Source: Thecamonas trahens ATCC 50062
Lineage: Eukaryota; Apusozoa; Apusomonadida; Apusomonadidae
NCBI RefSeq assembly: GCF_000142905.1
Contig: NW_013657664.1
Span: forward strand, 139,186-203,185
Reading direction: 5' to 3'
Length of the DNA stretch: 64,000 nucleotides
How positions within the stretch are numbered: the first letter of the stretch is position 1; every line of letters starts with the position of its first letter. The notes below the pieces were generated by a model. It had not been told where the DNA came from, ran no database searches, and was given only the letters and a program-made list of their open reading frames with translations. Positions 1-10,467 of this stretch are shown here, in pieces. The position numbers and the translations under genes were made by a program.

Positions 1-171
1 AAAACCCAAAACCCAAACCAAACCCTCCAAAACCGTAGTACCCCCCCTCCCCCCCCCCCACCCTCTAGCCACCCGGTCACATCTCCCGCCGTATGCCCCC
101 CCCTCCCGCCAACCGCCACCCGCCACCCGCCACCCGCCACCCGCCCGCCACCACCCCACCCACCACCGCCA
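1..171. other. A/C-rich start of window and 5' leader of the first gene
   Basis: The first 30 bases are built of A-runs and CCC blocks, with AAAACCC twice in a row. They are followed by a long C tract and by repeats of the type CGCCACC up to the first ATG. The C-rich leader resembles those of other genes in the window. The initial AAAACCC units look a little like a degenerate telomeric C-strand, but only two copies are regular, so ordinary low complexity is just as likely. Confidence 0.5.
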
Positions 172-3100
172 ATGCCACCACCACCACCACCACCAGGGAG
201 CCAGAGACAACTGCAGGTGACGGTGAGACTCCACCCACCGCCGACCTCTGCACCACTTCCACCACACTCTGAGGTCTTCCCCTCTTTGGCTCTTCACGGG
301 CCAGCTGCTCCGCCCGAGGCAAACGGTGGCCAAGCCCTTGTCGACCATGCTGCCGAGTATGCTCATGTCCGTGCTGCTTCTGTTGATTCGGTGGCTGCTG
401 ATGGTGAAACTGTCTTTGATCTTCCTCTGGTACCTGTCATTGTTGATGATGGCTCGCTCCATGCCATGCGCGATGCGCCCATCCGTCTTTGGCTACACGC
501 CTCTCACATGACAGAGCTTCCGCCTGATGCTGTTCCGTCAAAGTCGTCGCACAAGTCATCCACCTCATCGTCAAACAAGGACGGTGGATCGGGTGTGCCT
601 ACTCTGGTCGCTATTCCTACCGTCATCGCAGAAATCGCCGTCGATTGGGCCCCGCTCCTCGCAGGCGCCACTACTACCTTCGCCAATGTCTCGACTGGTA
701 TCGCCGCCCTCGGCCGCTTTCCGCTTGTCTCCTCCATCGATGTCACCGTCACAGTCCTTCCCGTCCTGGCTCCGCTGCCAAGCGAGAAGCACTTGGACCG
801 CGACCGCGACTCTCGTCGTTCGCGGTCAAAGCACGGTTCTAGCGGCTCGCGCTCGCCGGCCCCGTCGCACGCCCCGCCGCGCCCAGCCTCGCCGCCTGCT
901 GCTCCACCGTCTGGAGACCCTGTGGATTTACTCTCGCCCGAGCAGCGCGCGTTCTACAATCCGATCGCCGTCTCCATTCACGGCGTCTACGACCTGCCGC
1001 AGACTCCGCTCGACGCAGCAGCTCTCGCCAGCGTCTGCTCTCCACTCTTTGTCGAGCTCCACTGGCTCGCACCGGAGCCGCCGCGCCGCTCACCACCTGT
1101 CGCACATGCTTCATCAGTTGCGCTCAACTACACCGCCGTCTTCTTTGCATCAGACTACAACCATGACGACCTCGTCGACTTTCTGGCCTCGGACAAGCTT
1201 TGTCTCAAGGTGCGCGATCGCGAGCCCAAGCCTGTTACATCAGACCTCACGCCAAATGTCGACCCCGCAGATGCTACTGCAGCTGTCCCGCCGGTCTCCT
1301 CGGTCTGGGACGTGGTTTTTGGTGACTCGGCGCCGCCCTCGCCCAAGATCGACGACGAGGCCGTCAGCTCGAGCAAGCCGGACCGCGTTGCCGCCTCGCC
1401 GCCGCCGCGGCCGTCGTCGTCGTCCAAGAGCCGAAAACAAGGCCAGCGCAAGTCGACGACGTCGTCAAAGTCGCGCACCGGCACAGGCTCCAACTCGGGC
1501 AAGGCCACCTTGGCACACCGCTCAAAGGGCAAGAGCAAGAGCTCTGCGCCCGCGCCGCCGTCGTTGCGCAAGACTCGCAAGTCGGCCAAAGTCCGCGCTG
1601 TTGACACCAAGCTCATAGAAGAGTCCATCTCTCAGGTCCGTGGGACCGGCAGCGACGGCTCGGGCCCTCATGGTGTTGCCACCCTCGCCACCTCGGCCAT
1701 CGTCAAGCGCGGTATGGCCCGGACCTCGGTCGATGCCTTTCTTGTCCCAAACGTGTCGGTCACCCGCTCGTCAGCCTCGCTGGCCCGAGCCGGCGCCGGC
1801 CGTCTGGGTCGCTCCGTCACGCCAATCTTGCCTGGCCATTACGTCCAGGCTGGCACCTACGTCTCGGCCACCATTGCCTCGTCGTTTCCGCTCAACACTC
1901 CGCTGGTTCATCATCCGTACATCCGGCTGATAATCTCGATGCCGTATGATGCGCTCGTCACCGCTCAGGCTGTCCTTGCCGCCATCCGCGCCGCCAACGC
2001 GTCGGTGCTTGGCTTGTCCGGTGATGCCGCTACGCCTGCTGCACTCCGGGCATACATGCTCTCGTCCGACCAGCGGGCCGATCCCAACCTCGACATTGTC
2101 ACCGGCATTCAGATTATCACCCCTGCTGCTCGTGTCTTTCTTCTCGAGGGCTGCGCCGCAGGCGCGAGCCTGGCTGCTGTTGCCGATGCCGCCTCACGCC
2201 TCCGCGCCCCCGACGTGCCTGTTCTCTGCAACAACGAGGTTACCTTCCGCGACCGGCTCTACGCCTCGGACGACCTCGAAGTCGGTGCACTCAAGCTTGC
2301 AGTCACACTTGATGATATGCTGGCTGTCCGCGACCTGTACATCCGCAACCGAGTTCCCGGGCCGGCTGTCGAAGCTGCTCTCAAGCTCGATCTGCTCTCA
2401 CGAGCCCCATCGATGCGGTTTGTGGCCCGCATGAACGCCTTTCCTACACGCGCCCAGCTCTACGCGCTCGGCCGCAAGTATGGCACTTCGCTCACTCCGC
2501 TCGACTACGGAGTAGAAGAGGAGGGCCAGGCAGTGGCCGGCGCCGACCACGCGGCCGGCGTCGCGCAAGATGCCCCGACCCGGCCGAGCTCGCGCGGCGA
2601 CAAGTCCGCGCAGAGCCAGGCCTCGGCTCTGAGAACCCGGACCGCGCTTGATCACTACAACGCCGAGTTTGTGGCCACACTCGAGACTCGCCAGGTCGAG
2701 GGCCCGCCCGACCGCGTCCGCGCGCACATCGAGGCCTACCGCGGCATCTCGCGCGCCGAAGCCCGCGCCCGCTTTCTTGCCGGAAGACCGGACGTAGCTG
2801 CCGGAGAAGCGCCGGTCTACATCTACGGCGGCCAGGCGCTCAACGCAGCCGAGCTCGCCCGCAAGGATTTGGCTCAGCATCTGGCCGCCAACGCCGGTGA
2901 CGTGCACTACACCTACTCCCCGCACTACCTCTCAGGCGCCGTCGCACTGGAAACACCCGAGGAGGCCACCCGCCGTGAGGCCGCGGCCTCCCAGGCGCTC
3001 CAGCTCACCCAGCACGGCTTTGAGCCACAACCGCGGTCGCGAGCCGCAGACCTCGTCCATCCGCTCAAGCCGCATCCGTCGCGCGTCGCCGAGCTTGCCG

Positions 3101-3612
3101 AGCCGTTTGTTGACCCCGTCCCGCTCTTTCTGCAAACCCGCGACACCGGCGGTGATCCCAACAAGCCACCATTCCACGTCGACGGCGAAGCCGTGTTGGA
3201 CGAGACGCCGCTGGTGGCGTCAGTTCATTACGCTGGCGATGTCCGTGAGAACGAGCTCGATGAGGCGCTCCAACGCGAAAAGGCCGAGTGGGAGGCCAAG
3301 CTTGTGGTCGATGACCCCGTTTTCCGCATGGTCACGCCCGACAAGGTGCCACTCGACGGCGAGACACCTGGCGAGTTCCGCACCCGCAAGATCGAGGCAC
3401 GGCTGGCCCGCTCCGCCGAGCCGCCATCGCTTGCCTCGGGCCATGTGTACGTCGACCCCCCACTCGCCACAACCCCACTGCGGCCCAACCTGCGCCGCAT
3501 GGGCGACGAGGAGTTTGACATCTTTACTCGCCCACCGCGCGACGTCATTGCCAAGCCGCACATCGTCCCGCTCTCTGACGCTGAGCGCGCGGCATGGTAC
3601 GAGCCCAGCTAG
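172..3612 (+). CDS. Large Pro/Ser-rich protein, probable CFAP92-like (DUF4550-type) flagellar protein
   Basis: Uninterrupted 1146-residue frame from an ATG at 172 to a TAG at 3610. The first 30 residues are low-complexity proline. Around residues 260-350 there is a block (starting near FYNPIAVSIHGVYDLP) with the pattern NP-x-I-x-I-x2-A/V-x2-LP-x-TP, then a C-x-P-[LV]-[YF]-V segment, then L-x2-FLAS-x-KL-x2-KVRDRE. From memory this matches the layout of the CFAP92/KIAA1257 DUF4550 region, a cilium- and flagellum-associated protein of unknown activity. A Ser/Lys/Arg-rich linker (about 390-500) follows, then a long folded-looking half and a conserved-looking tail (HYTYSPHYLSG about residue 915; MGDEEFDIFTRPPRD near the end). 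No membrane segment or catalytic motif is visible. A flagellar role fits the DRC4 gene 3 kb away. It is tail to tail with the next gene, with 7 nt between stop codons. The family call is from pattern memory only. Confidence 0.55.
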   Translation: MPPPPPPPGSQRQLQVTVRLHPPPTSAPLPPHSEVFPSLALHGPAAPPEANGGQALVDHAAEYAHVRAASVDSVAADGETVFDLPLVPVIVDDGSLHAMRDAPIRLWLHASHMTELPPDAVPSKSSHKSSTSSSNKDGGSGVPTLVAIPTVIAEIAVDWAPLLAGATTTFANVSTGIAALGRFPLVSSIDVTVTVLPVLAPLPSEKHLDRDRDSRRSRSKHGSSGSRSPAPSHAPPRPASPPAAPPSGDPVDLLSPEQRAFYNPIAVSIHGVYDLPQTPLDAAALASVCSPLFVELHWLAPEPPRRSPPVAHASSVALNYTAVFFASDYNHDDLVDFLASDKLCLKVRDREPKPVTSDLTPNVDPADATAAVPPVSSVWDVVFGDSAPPSPKIDDEAVSSSKPDRVAASPPPRPSSSSKSRKQGQRKSTTSSKSRTGTGSNSGKATLAHRSKGKSKSSAPAPPSLRKTRKSAKVRAVDTKLIEESISQVRGTGSDGSGPHGVATLATSAIVKRGMARTSVDAFLVPNVSVTRSSASLARAGAGRLGRSVTPILPGHYVQAGTYVSATIASSFPLNTPLVHHPYIRLIISMPYDALVTAQAVLAAIRAANASVLGLSGDAATPAALRAYMLSSDQRADPNLDIVTGIQIITPAARVFLLEGCAAGASLAAVADAASRLRAPDVPVLCNNEVTFRDRLYASDDLEVGALKLAVTLDDMLAVRDLYIRNRVPGPAVEAALKLDLLSRAPSMRFVARMNAFPTRAQLYALGRKYGTSLTPLDYGVEEEGQAVAGADHAAGVAQDAPTRPSSRGDKSAQSQASALRTRTALDHYNAEFVATLETRQVEGPPDRVRAHIEAYRGISRAEARARFLAGRPDVAAGEAPVYIYGGQALNAAELARKDLAQHLAANAGDVHYTYSPHYLSGAVALETPEEATRREAAASQALQLTQHGFEPQPRSRAADLVHPLKPHPSRVAELAEPFVDPVPLFLQTRDTGGDPNKPPFHVDGEAVLDETPLVASVHYAGDVRENELDEALQREKAEWEAKLVVDDPVFRMVTPDKVPLDGETPGEFRTRKIEARLARSAEPPSLASGHVYVDPPLATTPLRPNLRRMGDEEFDIFTRPPRDVIAKPHIVPLSDAERAAWYEPS

Positions 3613-3619
3613 CTGCAAA

Positions 3620-6053
3620 CTAGTACCGGTGGTAGAGCGGCGTGCCGGGCTCGCGGCCGTAGCCCAGCGACTGGTCAAACGGCATCGACGAGTTGAGTGA
3701 GTTGTAGTGCAGCGAGTTGTTGAGCGAGGTGTCAAAGTCAAAAGTGAGCGAGTCGTTGACCGAGGTCTCGCCGCGTGCCGCCAGCATGTCGTATCCGGTC
3801 CGATCCGCATGCTCAGCCGCCGCCCCGTGCCGCCGCCTCCGATACGAGGCCCGCTGTGCCTTGTTAGCCATCACCCGCGCCTTGACCAGCTCGACCGTGC
3901 GGTCCGAGACCTCGAATGAGTCGGAGCAGTGGCCAAAGAGCTCGTCAAGATCAAGCGGATCATACGGACCAAACACCGTGGGCTTTGTGTGCGACGACGA
4001 GCCAGCGGTGGTCGTCGTCACCGTCGAGTACGCCGAGTAGGTGCCGGTGCCGGTGCCGGTGCCAGTGCCCGAGCCTGACGACGACGATGATGACGACGAC
4101 GACGGGAACCGCGCGTCTTCACGGGTGGAGGGGAACGCCGCCTGGGCTGCAGCGCGCGGGTTTTCCTCCGCCTGACGCGCGGTCGAGCCAAAGACCTTAC
4201 CGGACTTGACTGCAGCCTTGGTCGGAAGGGCCTTGACGACCTTGAGTCGCTTTGCGTAGTCATCAAGATCGACTTCGGCAAGAGTGATGATGGCACCAGA
4301 CGCCAGCGATGAAGAGTGCTTCTTCCGCTTTGACTTTGCAGCCTTGCTCTTCTTACCCTTGCGGCGAACCTTGAAGCCGCCCGACTTGGGGCCGGCAGCC
4401 GCGGCCGACGAGGCGCAGCATGCGCCGCGGCCGCGGCCCGCACGGGCAGCCTTCTTGGACGCAGCAAGAAGGTCTGCACGGACATCGTCAAAGAACGGGT
4501 GATGCATAGCCTCGTGGGCGGTGAGCCGCTTCTCGTGGTCAAAGACCAGGACACGGTCAATAAGGTCAATGGCAAGCGGGGTGGCCAGCTCGAGCACCCG
4601 CTGCGTCCGCACCAGCTTGTACCAAGCAAACCGCTTGCGCGGAAGCTCGGTCTCGGCCACGCTCTCGAGATAGTCAAGCGACCATTTGGACTTGGTGATA
4701 AAGTATCTGTTGAGCCAGGCGTCGTAGTCGTCGGCGCCGAGGTACTGGATGACGTTGACCATGTGGTCCTCGTTCGAGTCGTGTTGCTGAAGCCAGTTGC
4801 ACTGGAAGAAGAGGACGGCCATGATGCAGCCGGCCGACCACATGTCCGAGGCGTAGTCTGGGAACGGGTAGTGCACCACCGACTCGGGCGCCTTCCACCG
4901 CCGCGTCCCGGCCCATTTGGTCGCCGGCTCGTTTGGCACGTACCACGTGGCGAGGCCCCAGTCGATGAGTCGGAGTGAACCCGTCTTGCGCTCAAACAGC
5001 ACGTTGGCGCACTTGACGTCGCGGTGCATGATGCCCGCCGCGTGCGTGGCATTGAGTGCCTCGAACAGCCGGAACATGTAGACCTTGGCCTCGGCCGGTG
5101 ACATCATCCGGAACAAGTCGCGGTACGGCTGAGAGTCGAGGTACTCAAAGAGCAGGACGGTATCACCGAGCTTGCGCAGGCTCTGTCCGCTCTTCTTGCT
5201 CCCTTGCTCCCTTGCTTCCCTTGGACCCAGAATCCGACTCGGACTCGGAGTGAGGCGCGCAAACAATGTCAACCAACTTCACCACGTTCGGCAGGCCCTG
5301 GACAGCCAACAGCATGTGGATCTCATGCTGGATGAGCTCCGCATCTGACGCCTTGCTCACCCGCATGACCTTGGCCACCAGGCTCGCGCATTTTCCGTTG
5401 CGCGCCTTGGATGCACGGTACACGTCGCCGTACCCGCCTGACCCCACGAGCTCCTCCCAGTGGATGTCGTAGTTGGCATAGTTGCCCGGAACCACCTCGA
5501 CTCGGTCAGCATCGTACTTTTCGGCTGGCTGTGGATAGCCAACGTTGGCAAACTGGTAGACCGGCGAGGCAAAGAGTGGGACGTAGACATCGTCCGGAAG
5601 GAGTTCAGCCTCACCGCCGCGAAGCTCGCGCGGAACGAGCTGGACAGCTGCGCGAGCGGCCGAGTCAGACCCATCATCATGGGTGGTCGACGTGTTGGAG
5701 CTCGAGCCCGAACCCGAGCCCGAGCCCGAGTCCGAGCCCGAGGCGGTGGCCGAGCGCGAGCCACTCCCACGGTTCTTGCCAGCAAGCTCCCGAGCCAGGC
5801 GGACGCGCTCCTCGTGCCCAGCACGGATCATAGCCTCTCTCCGCTTCAAAAGTCGCTTGGTGGCCTTGCGCAGCGTGGCAGCCTCGCTCGTGGTCACTGG
5901 CGCACGCTCTTTCGCCGTTAGCCCCGAACCCGAGTCGGTGCGAGAGGCCGAGCCACTTTCCGAGTAGCTGCCTGTACCAGCCTCTTCCTCCTCCTCCTCC
6001 TCCTCCTGCCCACGCCTATGCTCATGCACACGAGTCCGATTACGCCGAGTCAT
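3620..6053 (-). CDS. CK2-alpha-like Ser/Thr protein kinase with long N- and C-terminal extensions
   Basis: The kinase domain is split over two reading frames. The N-lobe frame starts at ATG 6053 and has the glycine loop GSGGYGDVY near residue 203 and a VAKVM lysine near 226. The C-lobe frame has the catalytic loop HRDVKCANVLF, then IDWGLA with DWG instead of DFG, a CK2 hallmark, an APE-like segment (KAPESV) and DMWSAGC. Before the kinase lies an acidic Glu and Ser/Gly-rich region of about 190 residues; after it comes a Lys-rich, then Ser/Thr-rich tail of about 230 residues. The frame change at 5160-5250 falls in the loop before the hinge (VLLFEYLD). It is solved by an intron of 46, 58 or 64 nt ending at 5181, giving about 789 aa with the longest, though the donors are weak. 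An indel in an 8-nt repeat there is the alternative. It is probably an active kinase; substrates are unknown. Confidence 0.8.
5181..5244 (-). other. Possible 64-nt intron or indel in an 8-nt repeat within the CK2-like kinase gene
   Basis: On the minus strand a GT at 5244 and an AG ending at 5181 would remove 64 nt and join the two kinase frames in phase (codon split GA|C), giving HSD-LRKLGDTVLLFEY. GTs at 5238 and 5226 give the same phase. None resembles the GTAGGT or GTATGT donors of the other introns. The segment contains about three copies of GGGAGCAA at 5193-5218, so a repeat length error could also explain the break. The total length needs removal of one base or addition of two modulo three, unlike the single-base losses elsewhere. 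Confidence 0.4.
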
Positions 6054-6363
6054 AATTTCCCAACAGAGTGGAGTGCGGTTGAATGTCGAGAGCGACGAGC
6101 TGGTGTAGCACTGCCTGGAGAGTGGTGCTGGACGGCAGGGTTTGGTGCGTGCGTGGGATCGACTGAGTGGACGCAACACTGTTTTTTCTCTCTTTTCGCG
6201 CGTGCCAACCATGGGGTTTTTTTGGAGGGGGGAGGGGGGCGCGGCTCGTCGGCCTCCCCTCTCCCCCTCCCCATGTCCACACATGCATGGACGCACCATC
6301 GCAAGCTTTTTAAATCGCACTGCGGCAAACACCGCCGGCCAGTGGCGAGCGAGGAAATGGCTG
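6054..6363. promoter_or_regulatory. 310-nt spacer between two minus-strand genes
   Basis: Lies upstream of the CK2-like kinase and downstream of DRC4. It holds a T-run followed by two G-runs at about 6217-6240 and an A/T-rich patch (CTTTTTAAAT) near 6306. No gene or RNA was recognised. It presumably holds the kinase promoter; I see no defined motif. Confidence 0.4.
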
Positions 6364-7785
6364 CTACGATGCGACAAGGCCCGCAGGTGCAGAAGAGCCA
6401 ATGTCTGCTGGAACAAAGCCGAGATCTTCGACGGGAATGCCGTACTCGGCGAGCTTGGCCTCGTAGACGCGGATAGTATCGTTGCGGGCCTTGACGACCT
6501 TGGCCACCTCGAGCTGCAGGGCGCGGATGGTTTTGTTCTTGACGTCAAGCACGTCCTCGAGGCGCTTGGTGACGGCGGCAAGAGCGCCCGGCTCGATGTT
6601 GGACGCGGCGAGGACCTCGGAGAGCTGGGCGTCCTTCTTCTCGAGCTCGTCGTTGAGAACGGCCATCTTCTTCTCAAGCAACAAGTTCTTAAAGCCGGAC
6701 TTTTGCTGGACCTCGTGAATGGTGGTGACAAACTTGTCGTACAGCTCGTCACGCTCGGCCTCGACCTGGGCAAAGCGCTGCTCGAGAACCTCGTGCTCCC
6801 ACTGCAGATCCTTGAGCTCGTCCTTGGTGGTAGCCAGCATCTTGGTCGTCTTCTTCAGCCGCTCCTGGGTGGAGCGGAAGGCCTCCAGCTCCTTCTCCAG
6901 CTCCTCGACACGGGCAGTCTTTTCTGCAAGCGGCTCGAGGGCGCGCTGCAGATCGGCCTTCATGGAGAGCATGCGCTTGGCGTCTGCGTACGACTGCTTG
7001 CGCAGCTCCTCCACGTGGTCCTTGAGCGAGACAATGAGGGCCATGTTGTTCTGCGTAATGTCAAAGTAGTAGGCTTTGATGTCGGCAAAGGCCTTTTCGT
7101 GGTTGGCCATCAGGTCCTGGATGAACAAGTCCTTACGGTTCTGCAACTCCTTGAGCTCGGTCTTGCGGCGAAGCTCAATCTCTCTACGCAAGGCGCGGGT
7201 CTTCTGCACATAGTTGGCGTGCATCTCCTGCGCCTGCCGCTCGTAGTCTTCGCGGAGCTTGGTCTTTTCCTTCTCGTGATTCTGCTGGATAGTCCGCACA
7301 TGGAGTTCGTTGCGCGACTGCTTCTCCTTCAGCTTGTGCTTCAGCTCGCGCTTGGTCTTCTTCAGCTCGCCCTGCTTGGACACTGCCTCGGTGTGCTGCA
7401 GCGTCATCTTAGACTCGGCCTGCCGCTTGAGCTCGGCAATCTTGTTCTGGTGCTCGTAGAGCAGGTGCTTGACCTTTTGCTTGTACACCTTGATCTGCAC
7501 CTGGTGGTTCTCCTCGAGCTCCTCCATCTCGCGGTCCTTGTTACGCAGCGCAGCCTTGGCCTCGTCCAGATCCTTCTTGGTCACCTCCCAGAACGTGTTG
7601 ATCTTGTCGCGTTCTAGCTGGTAGTAGTTGCGCTCCTCACGCTCAGCCTTCAGCAGGCCCTCCATTTCTTCCAGCTTGACCTGCAGCTCGGCCACGCTGG
7701 GGCCCTCGGCCTCCTCCGCCCGCCCGCCGCGCCGCCCACCGCGCCGCCCGCCCCGTCCGCGTCCACGTCGTCCGCGCCCAGACAT
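6364..7785 (-). CDS. DRC4: Dynein regulatory complex subunit 4 (GAS8 / trypanin)
   Basis: A 473-residue frame with a clean ATG at 7785. After a short RGR/GGR-rich N-terminus the protein is coiled coil almost throughout and matches remembered GAS8/DRC4 segments almost word for word: NYYQLERDKINTFWEVTK, IKVYKQKVKHLLYEHQN, AFADIKAYYFDIT, KELKDLQWEHEVLEQRF, and the C-terminal YGIPVEDLGF. Length is close to the human protein. DRC4 is part of the nexin-dynein regulatory complex, which links outer doublets and controls dynein activity along the axoneme. This is the strongest evidence that the organism builds motile flagella. The Arg/Gly-rich N-terminal tail (RG and RGG-like repeats, residues 3-22) is not a usual family feature. 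A 491-residue open frame on the opposite strand is only a shadow of the coiled coil. Confidence 0.97.
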   Translation of the reverse strand: MSGRGRRGRGRGGRRGGRRGGRAEEAEGPSVAELQVKLEEMEGLLKAEREERNYYQLERDKINTFWEVTKKDLDEAKAALRNKDREMEELEENHQVQIKVYKQKVKHLLYEHQNKIAELKRQAESKMTLQHTEAVSKQGELKKTKRELKHKLKEKQSRNELHVRTIQQNHEKEKTKLREDYERQAQEMHANYVQKTRALRREIELRRKTELKELQNRKDLFIQDLMANHEKAFADIKAYYFDITQNNMALIVSLKDHVEELRKQSYADAKRMLSMKADLQRALEPLAEKTARVEELEKELEAFRSTQERLKKTTKMLATTKDELKDLQWEHEVLEQRFAQVEAERDELYDKFVTTIHEVQQKSGFKNLLLEKKMAVLNDELEKKDAQLSEVLAASNIEPGALAAVTKRLEDVLDVKNKTIRALQLEVAKVVKARNDTIRVYEAKLAEYGIPVEDLGFVPADIGSSAPAGLVAS

Positions 7786-8917
7786 AGCCGCCTGTTTGCT
7801 CGGCCAACCCTACGACCTTGCTGCTGCTCCTGGCGACGACTAACTGCTCCGCGCGTCTGCACACAACCCCGTAGGTGGTGAAGAGCGAGGTGTTGACCGC
7901 CACTTGCCTACCAGCTAACCGCCTCCTCCCCCGCAGCTGCCAACGGGTCTTGGCCTCCGGCTGCCGTTGGTCGCCCGTTGCCCGCCAACCTATCGCGCCC
8001 ACCCCAAACGGTTCGCACCGATCAAAACAGCCAAGACCCAATCATGTGGCCCCAATCCTGGCTCATCACGTGTCCCCAAGCCCGAGTATCTCTTTCATCT
8101 CACGGCTCACAGCCGCACCACTAGCTACAAGCCAAAGAGCATATGTCGATCAGGCCAAGCCACTCGCTACATCCTGCTTGGATGTGATGGGCGAGCTCGG
8201 CGGCAGCGGTGACAGTGGAGGACGGAGGGGGGGGGGGGGAAGGGCGTGGATTTTTCTCACTTTTTTCCGTTTCGCCATTCGCGCGAGCTGGATTCGGCAA
8301 GAGGCGGAGCGAACGAGGAAAGACGTTTGACAGCATCCAATTCTCTCTCTCCCACAGAACTTGCGGTACGTGATACTGCGGGCACTCTGTGTGGTGTACG
8401 CAGGAGGGGGGCTGAAGTGCGGTAAAGACGCTCTCTCCCTCCTGCACCGGCGTAGGACCCGTGTGTAGCCTCTTCCACTTGCCGTCCCTGGCCTTGGGCT
8501 GAGGAATGCGCTTGGTAGGGGTTGGCTATGCCGGGCACCCTCGTCGGCCACAAACACTACATTTGTGTCTGATCGCCGCCTGTGGCCACACTTCTGCCGG
8601 CTTTCCCCGCGGCTCCCACCCTCCACCCTCGCTGCAACCCAGCTGAGAGAGTGCTTGGAGCATGCCACGTCTGTGCGGTTGGCCCGCGCAGCCGATGGTA
8701 GCGGTTGTGTCCTCGTTGGCGTCGCCTGGGTGTTCTGACCTTTGCGGCCGATGCCACGGGATGGGATGGCCGGTTGGCTAGTGGTGGCGCAGCGGTAGCA
8801 GGGAGAGGCTGGGCGGTGTGCATAACCAAGAGGCGAATACTCACAGGTGTGGTGTGTGGACTTTGATGATTGTCTGATGGGCTACGTCGCGGCTTGGTCT
8901 TGTGGGTGATACAGAAG
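7786..8917. promoter_or_regulatory. Intergenic region between divergent DRC4 and RPS15A genes
   Basis: About 1.1 kb between the start codons of two divergent genes, so it should contain both promoters. It contains a 13-base G run at about 8227-8239 and CCAAT pentamers on the plus strand near 8038 and 8052. The sequence before the RPS15A start ends in ACAG and could be the 3' end of a 5'-UTR intron, which I cannot prove. I recognised no gene, tRNA or repeat. Confidence 0.5.
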
Positions 8918-9310
8918 ATGGTGCTCGTTTCGGTGCTCAACAACGCCCTCAACTCGATCTGCAACGCTGAGAAGCGCGGCAAGCGCCAGGTCCTCATCCG
9001 CCCGGCCTCCAAGGTTGTGGTCAAGTTCCTGACCGTCATGATGAAGCACAAGTACATCAACGAGTTTGAGATCGTCGATGACCGCCGTGCTGGCAAGATC
9101 ATCGTCATGCTCACCGGGCGCATCAACAAGTGCGGTGTCATCTCGCCGCGCTTTGACGTCAAGCTTAAGGACATCGAGAAGTGGGTCCAGCAGCTCCTCC
9201 CGTCCCGCCAGTTCGGTTCGCTCGTCCTCACCACCTCGTACGGTATCATGGACCACGAGGAGGCCCGTGCCCGCCACACTGGTGGCCGCATCCTCGGCTA
9301 CGTGTACTGA
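8918..9310 (+). CDS. RPS15A: Small ribosomal subunit protein uS8 (RPS15A)
   Basis: A 130-residue frame, exactly the length usual for eukaryotic RPS15A. It is recognisable throughout: [62 protein letters not shown] and the C-terminal [19 protein letters not shown]. The protein binds the central domain of 18S rRNA in the 40S body. The start [11 protein letters not shown] was chosen because it lines up with the family start (MVRMNVLADAL-type); upstream in-frame codons do not fit. Codons are strongly C-ending, as expected for a highly expressed gene in this genome. No coding intron is present. Confidence 0.98.
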   Translation: MVLVSVLNNALNSICNAEKRGKRQVLIRPASKVVVKFLTVMMKHKYINEFEIVDDRRAGKIIVMLTGRINKCGVISPRFDVKLKDIEKWVQQLLPSRQFGSLVLTTSYGIMDHEEARARHTGGRILGYVY

Positions 9311-9529
9311 ATGAAGCACGCCGCAAACCACACACGCTCTCTCACTCTCTAGCTCCCTCTCATTCTGCAGCTGAGACACTACATAGCAAGCGCAGCCCTC
9401 AGCGGCTGGTTTACAACCACCGGCGTACCGTTCGGCAAGGCGGTGCAGCTAGTCGGTCGTCTGTGGCGTCTGGGGGTTTGGCGCCACCTGACACTCGTCC
9501 TTCCACCTCCCACACACACACCGCACACC

Positions 9530-10438
9530 ATGCCGCCAGCCCGACTGCGCGTAGCACTCGCTTCGCCACCCACCGTATGGTCGCCGTGGCGTCTTGGTCG
9601 TGGCGTGGCAGGCGCAGACGGCTCGACCACGTTGGTCATCACCGCAGCCGCAGCCGCGGCAATCGACGACGGCGCTAGTGCCGATGCCAAAGGTGCAGAG
9701 GCAGACGTGGAGATTAGCGCCGAGGGACGATCGGTTGGTCTCGTCGCGCCTTCAGAGTCGCTGCTAGCCAGCCTTCCGGATGATGTGCCTGCAGGCGCTG
9801 TGTTCTGCGTTGTGGGCGCTGCCGGGTCGGTGCTGTACCTTGCAGCCGATTCGATCGACGCTGCGCTCGAGTGGGTCGCCCGTCTTGCGCCGGCAGACAT
9901 TGTCGCCCGCCAGCGCGATCTGCTCGCCCACGCTGACGCCACCATCCGTGATCTCACCAACTCGCTTCGCGAGCTGCATGCGTGGAAGGTGGAGCACGTG
10001 TGCGCGGAGATGCCGGTGGCGCCTACGCCTCCGCGCACGCCCGCACCCGTGCCCGAGCCCGCGCCTGCGCCTACCTTCGCGCCGCCCACGCCTGACCCTC
10101 CTGCCCAGTCGGAGCGGCTCCGCGAGGCTCTTGCTGAAGCCATTCAGTTGGAGCGGCAGCTGGCGCGAGCGATGGCTACCAACGCCGAGCTAGAGGAGCA
10201 GACCGAGCGGCTGTGCAACCACGTTGCGGATGCGAACCAGCGCGCGGCGGCACAACGCGACGCCGACGCTGCACGCCTCGCCACGCTCACTGCCACCATC
10301 CGCGAGCTTGATGCCGCTGTCGTTGGTCTCAACGAAGAGAATGCTGAGCTTGCCAGCGCGCTGCGGGCCTCCGAAGACCGTGTAGCCAAGCTCGAGCGCG
10401 CGGTCCGGATGCTCACCGCCGATCGCCATGGCGGGTAG
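9530..10438 (+). CDS. Protein with N-terminal PH-like region and C-terminal coiled coil
   Basis: 302 residues from the ATG at 9530, which sits directly after a CACACACACCGCACACC leader; upstream in-frame codons lack an ATG. The first ~125 residues have alternating hydrophobic strands and end in an amphipathic helix (IDAALEWVARL, near 118-128) with a Trp in the position typical of the last helix of PH domains. A short Pro-rich linker (about residues 167-190) follows, then about 100 residues of heptad-rich coiled coil (LREALAEAIQLERQLARAM onward). If the PH reading is right, it would be a membrane- or phosphoinositide-associated adaptor that oligomerises. No enzyme motif is seen. It is tail to tail with the next gene, 29 nt between stops. 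Confidence 0.6.
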   Translation: MPPARLRVALASPPTVWSPWRLGRGVAGADGSTTLVITAAAAAAIDDGASADAKGAEADVEISAEGRSVGLVAPSESLLASLPDDVPAGAVFCVVGAAGSVLYLAADSIDAALEWVARLAPADIVARQRDLLAHADATIRDLTNSLRELHAWKVEHVCAEMPVAPTPPRTPAPVPEPAPAPTFAPPTPDPPAQSERLREALAEAIQLERQLARAMATNAELEEQTERLCNHVADANQRAAAQRDADAARLATLTATIRELDAAVVGLNEENAELASALRASEDRVAKLERAVRMLTADRHGG

Positions 10439-10467
10439 CCTGTGCGAGTGCCCGTTAGCCCCTGTGT

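Noticed and set aside
1-36. Telomere at the left edge
   Set aside because: Only two regular AAAACCC units, quickly degenerating; no long array of a single telomeric repeat.
6142-7617. Plus-strand open frame of 491 codons, very Leu/Val-rich
   Set aside because: It is the exact antisense of the DRC4 coiled coil; Gln, Lys and Glu codons read backwards give Leu, Leu/Phe and Leu/Val. No start context or similarity.
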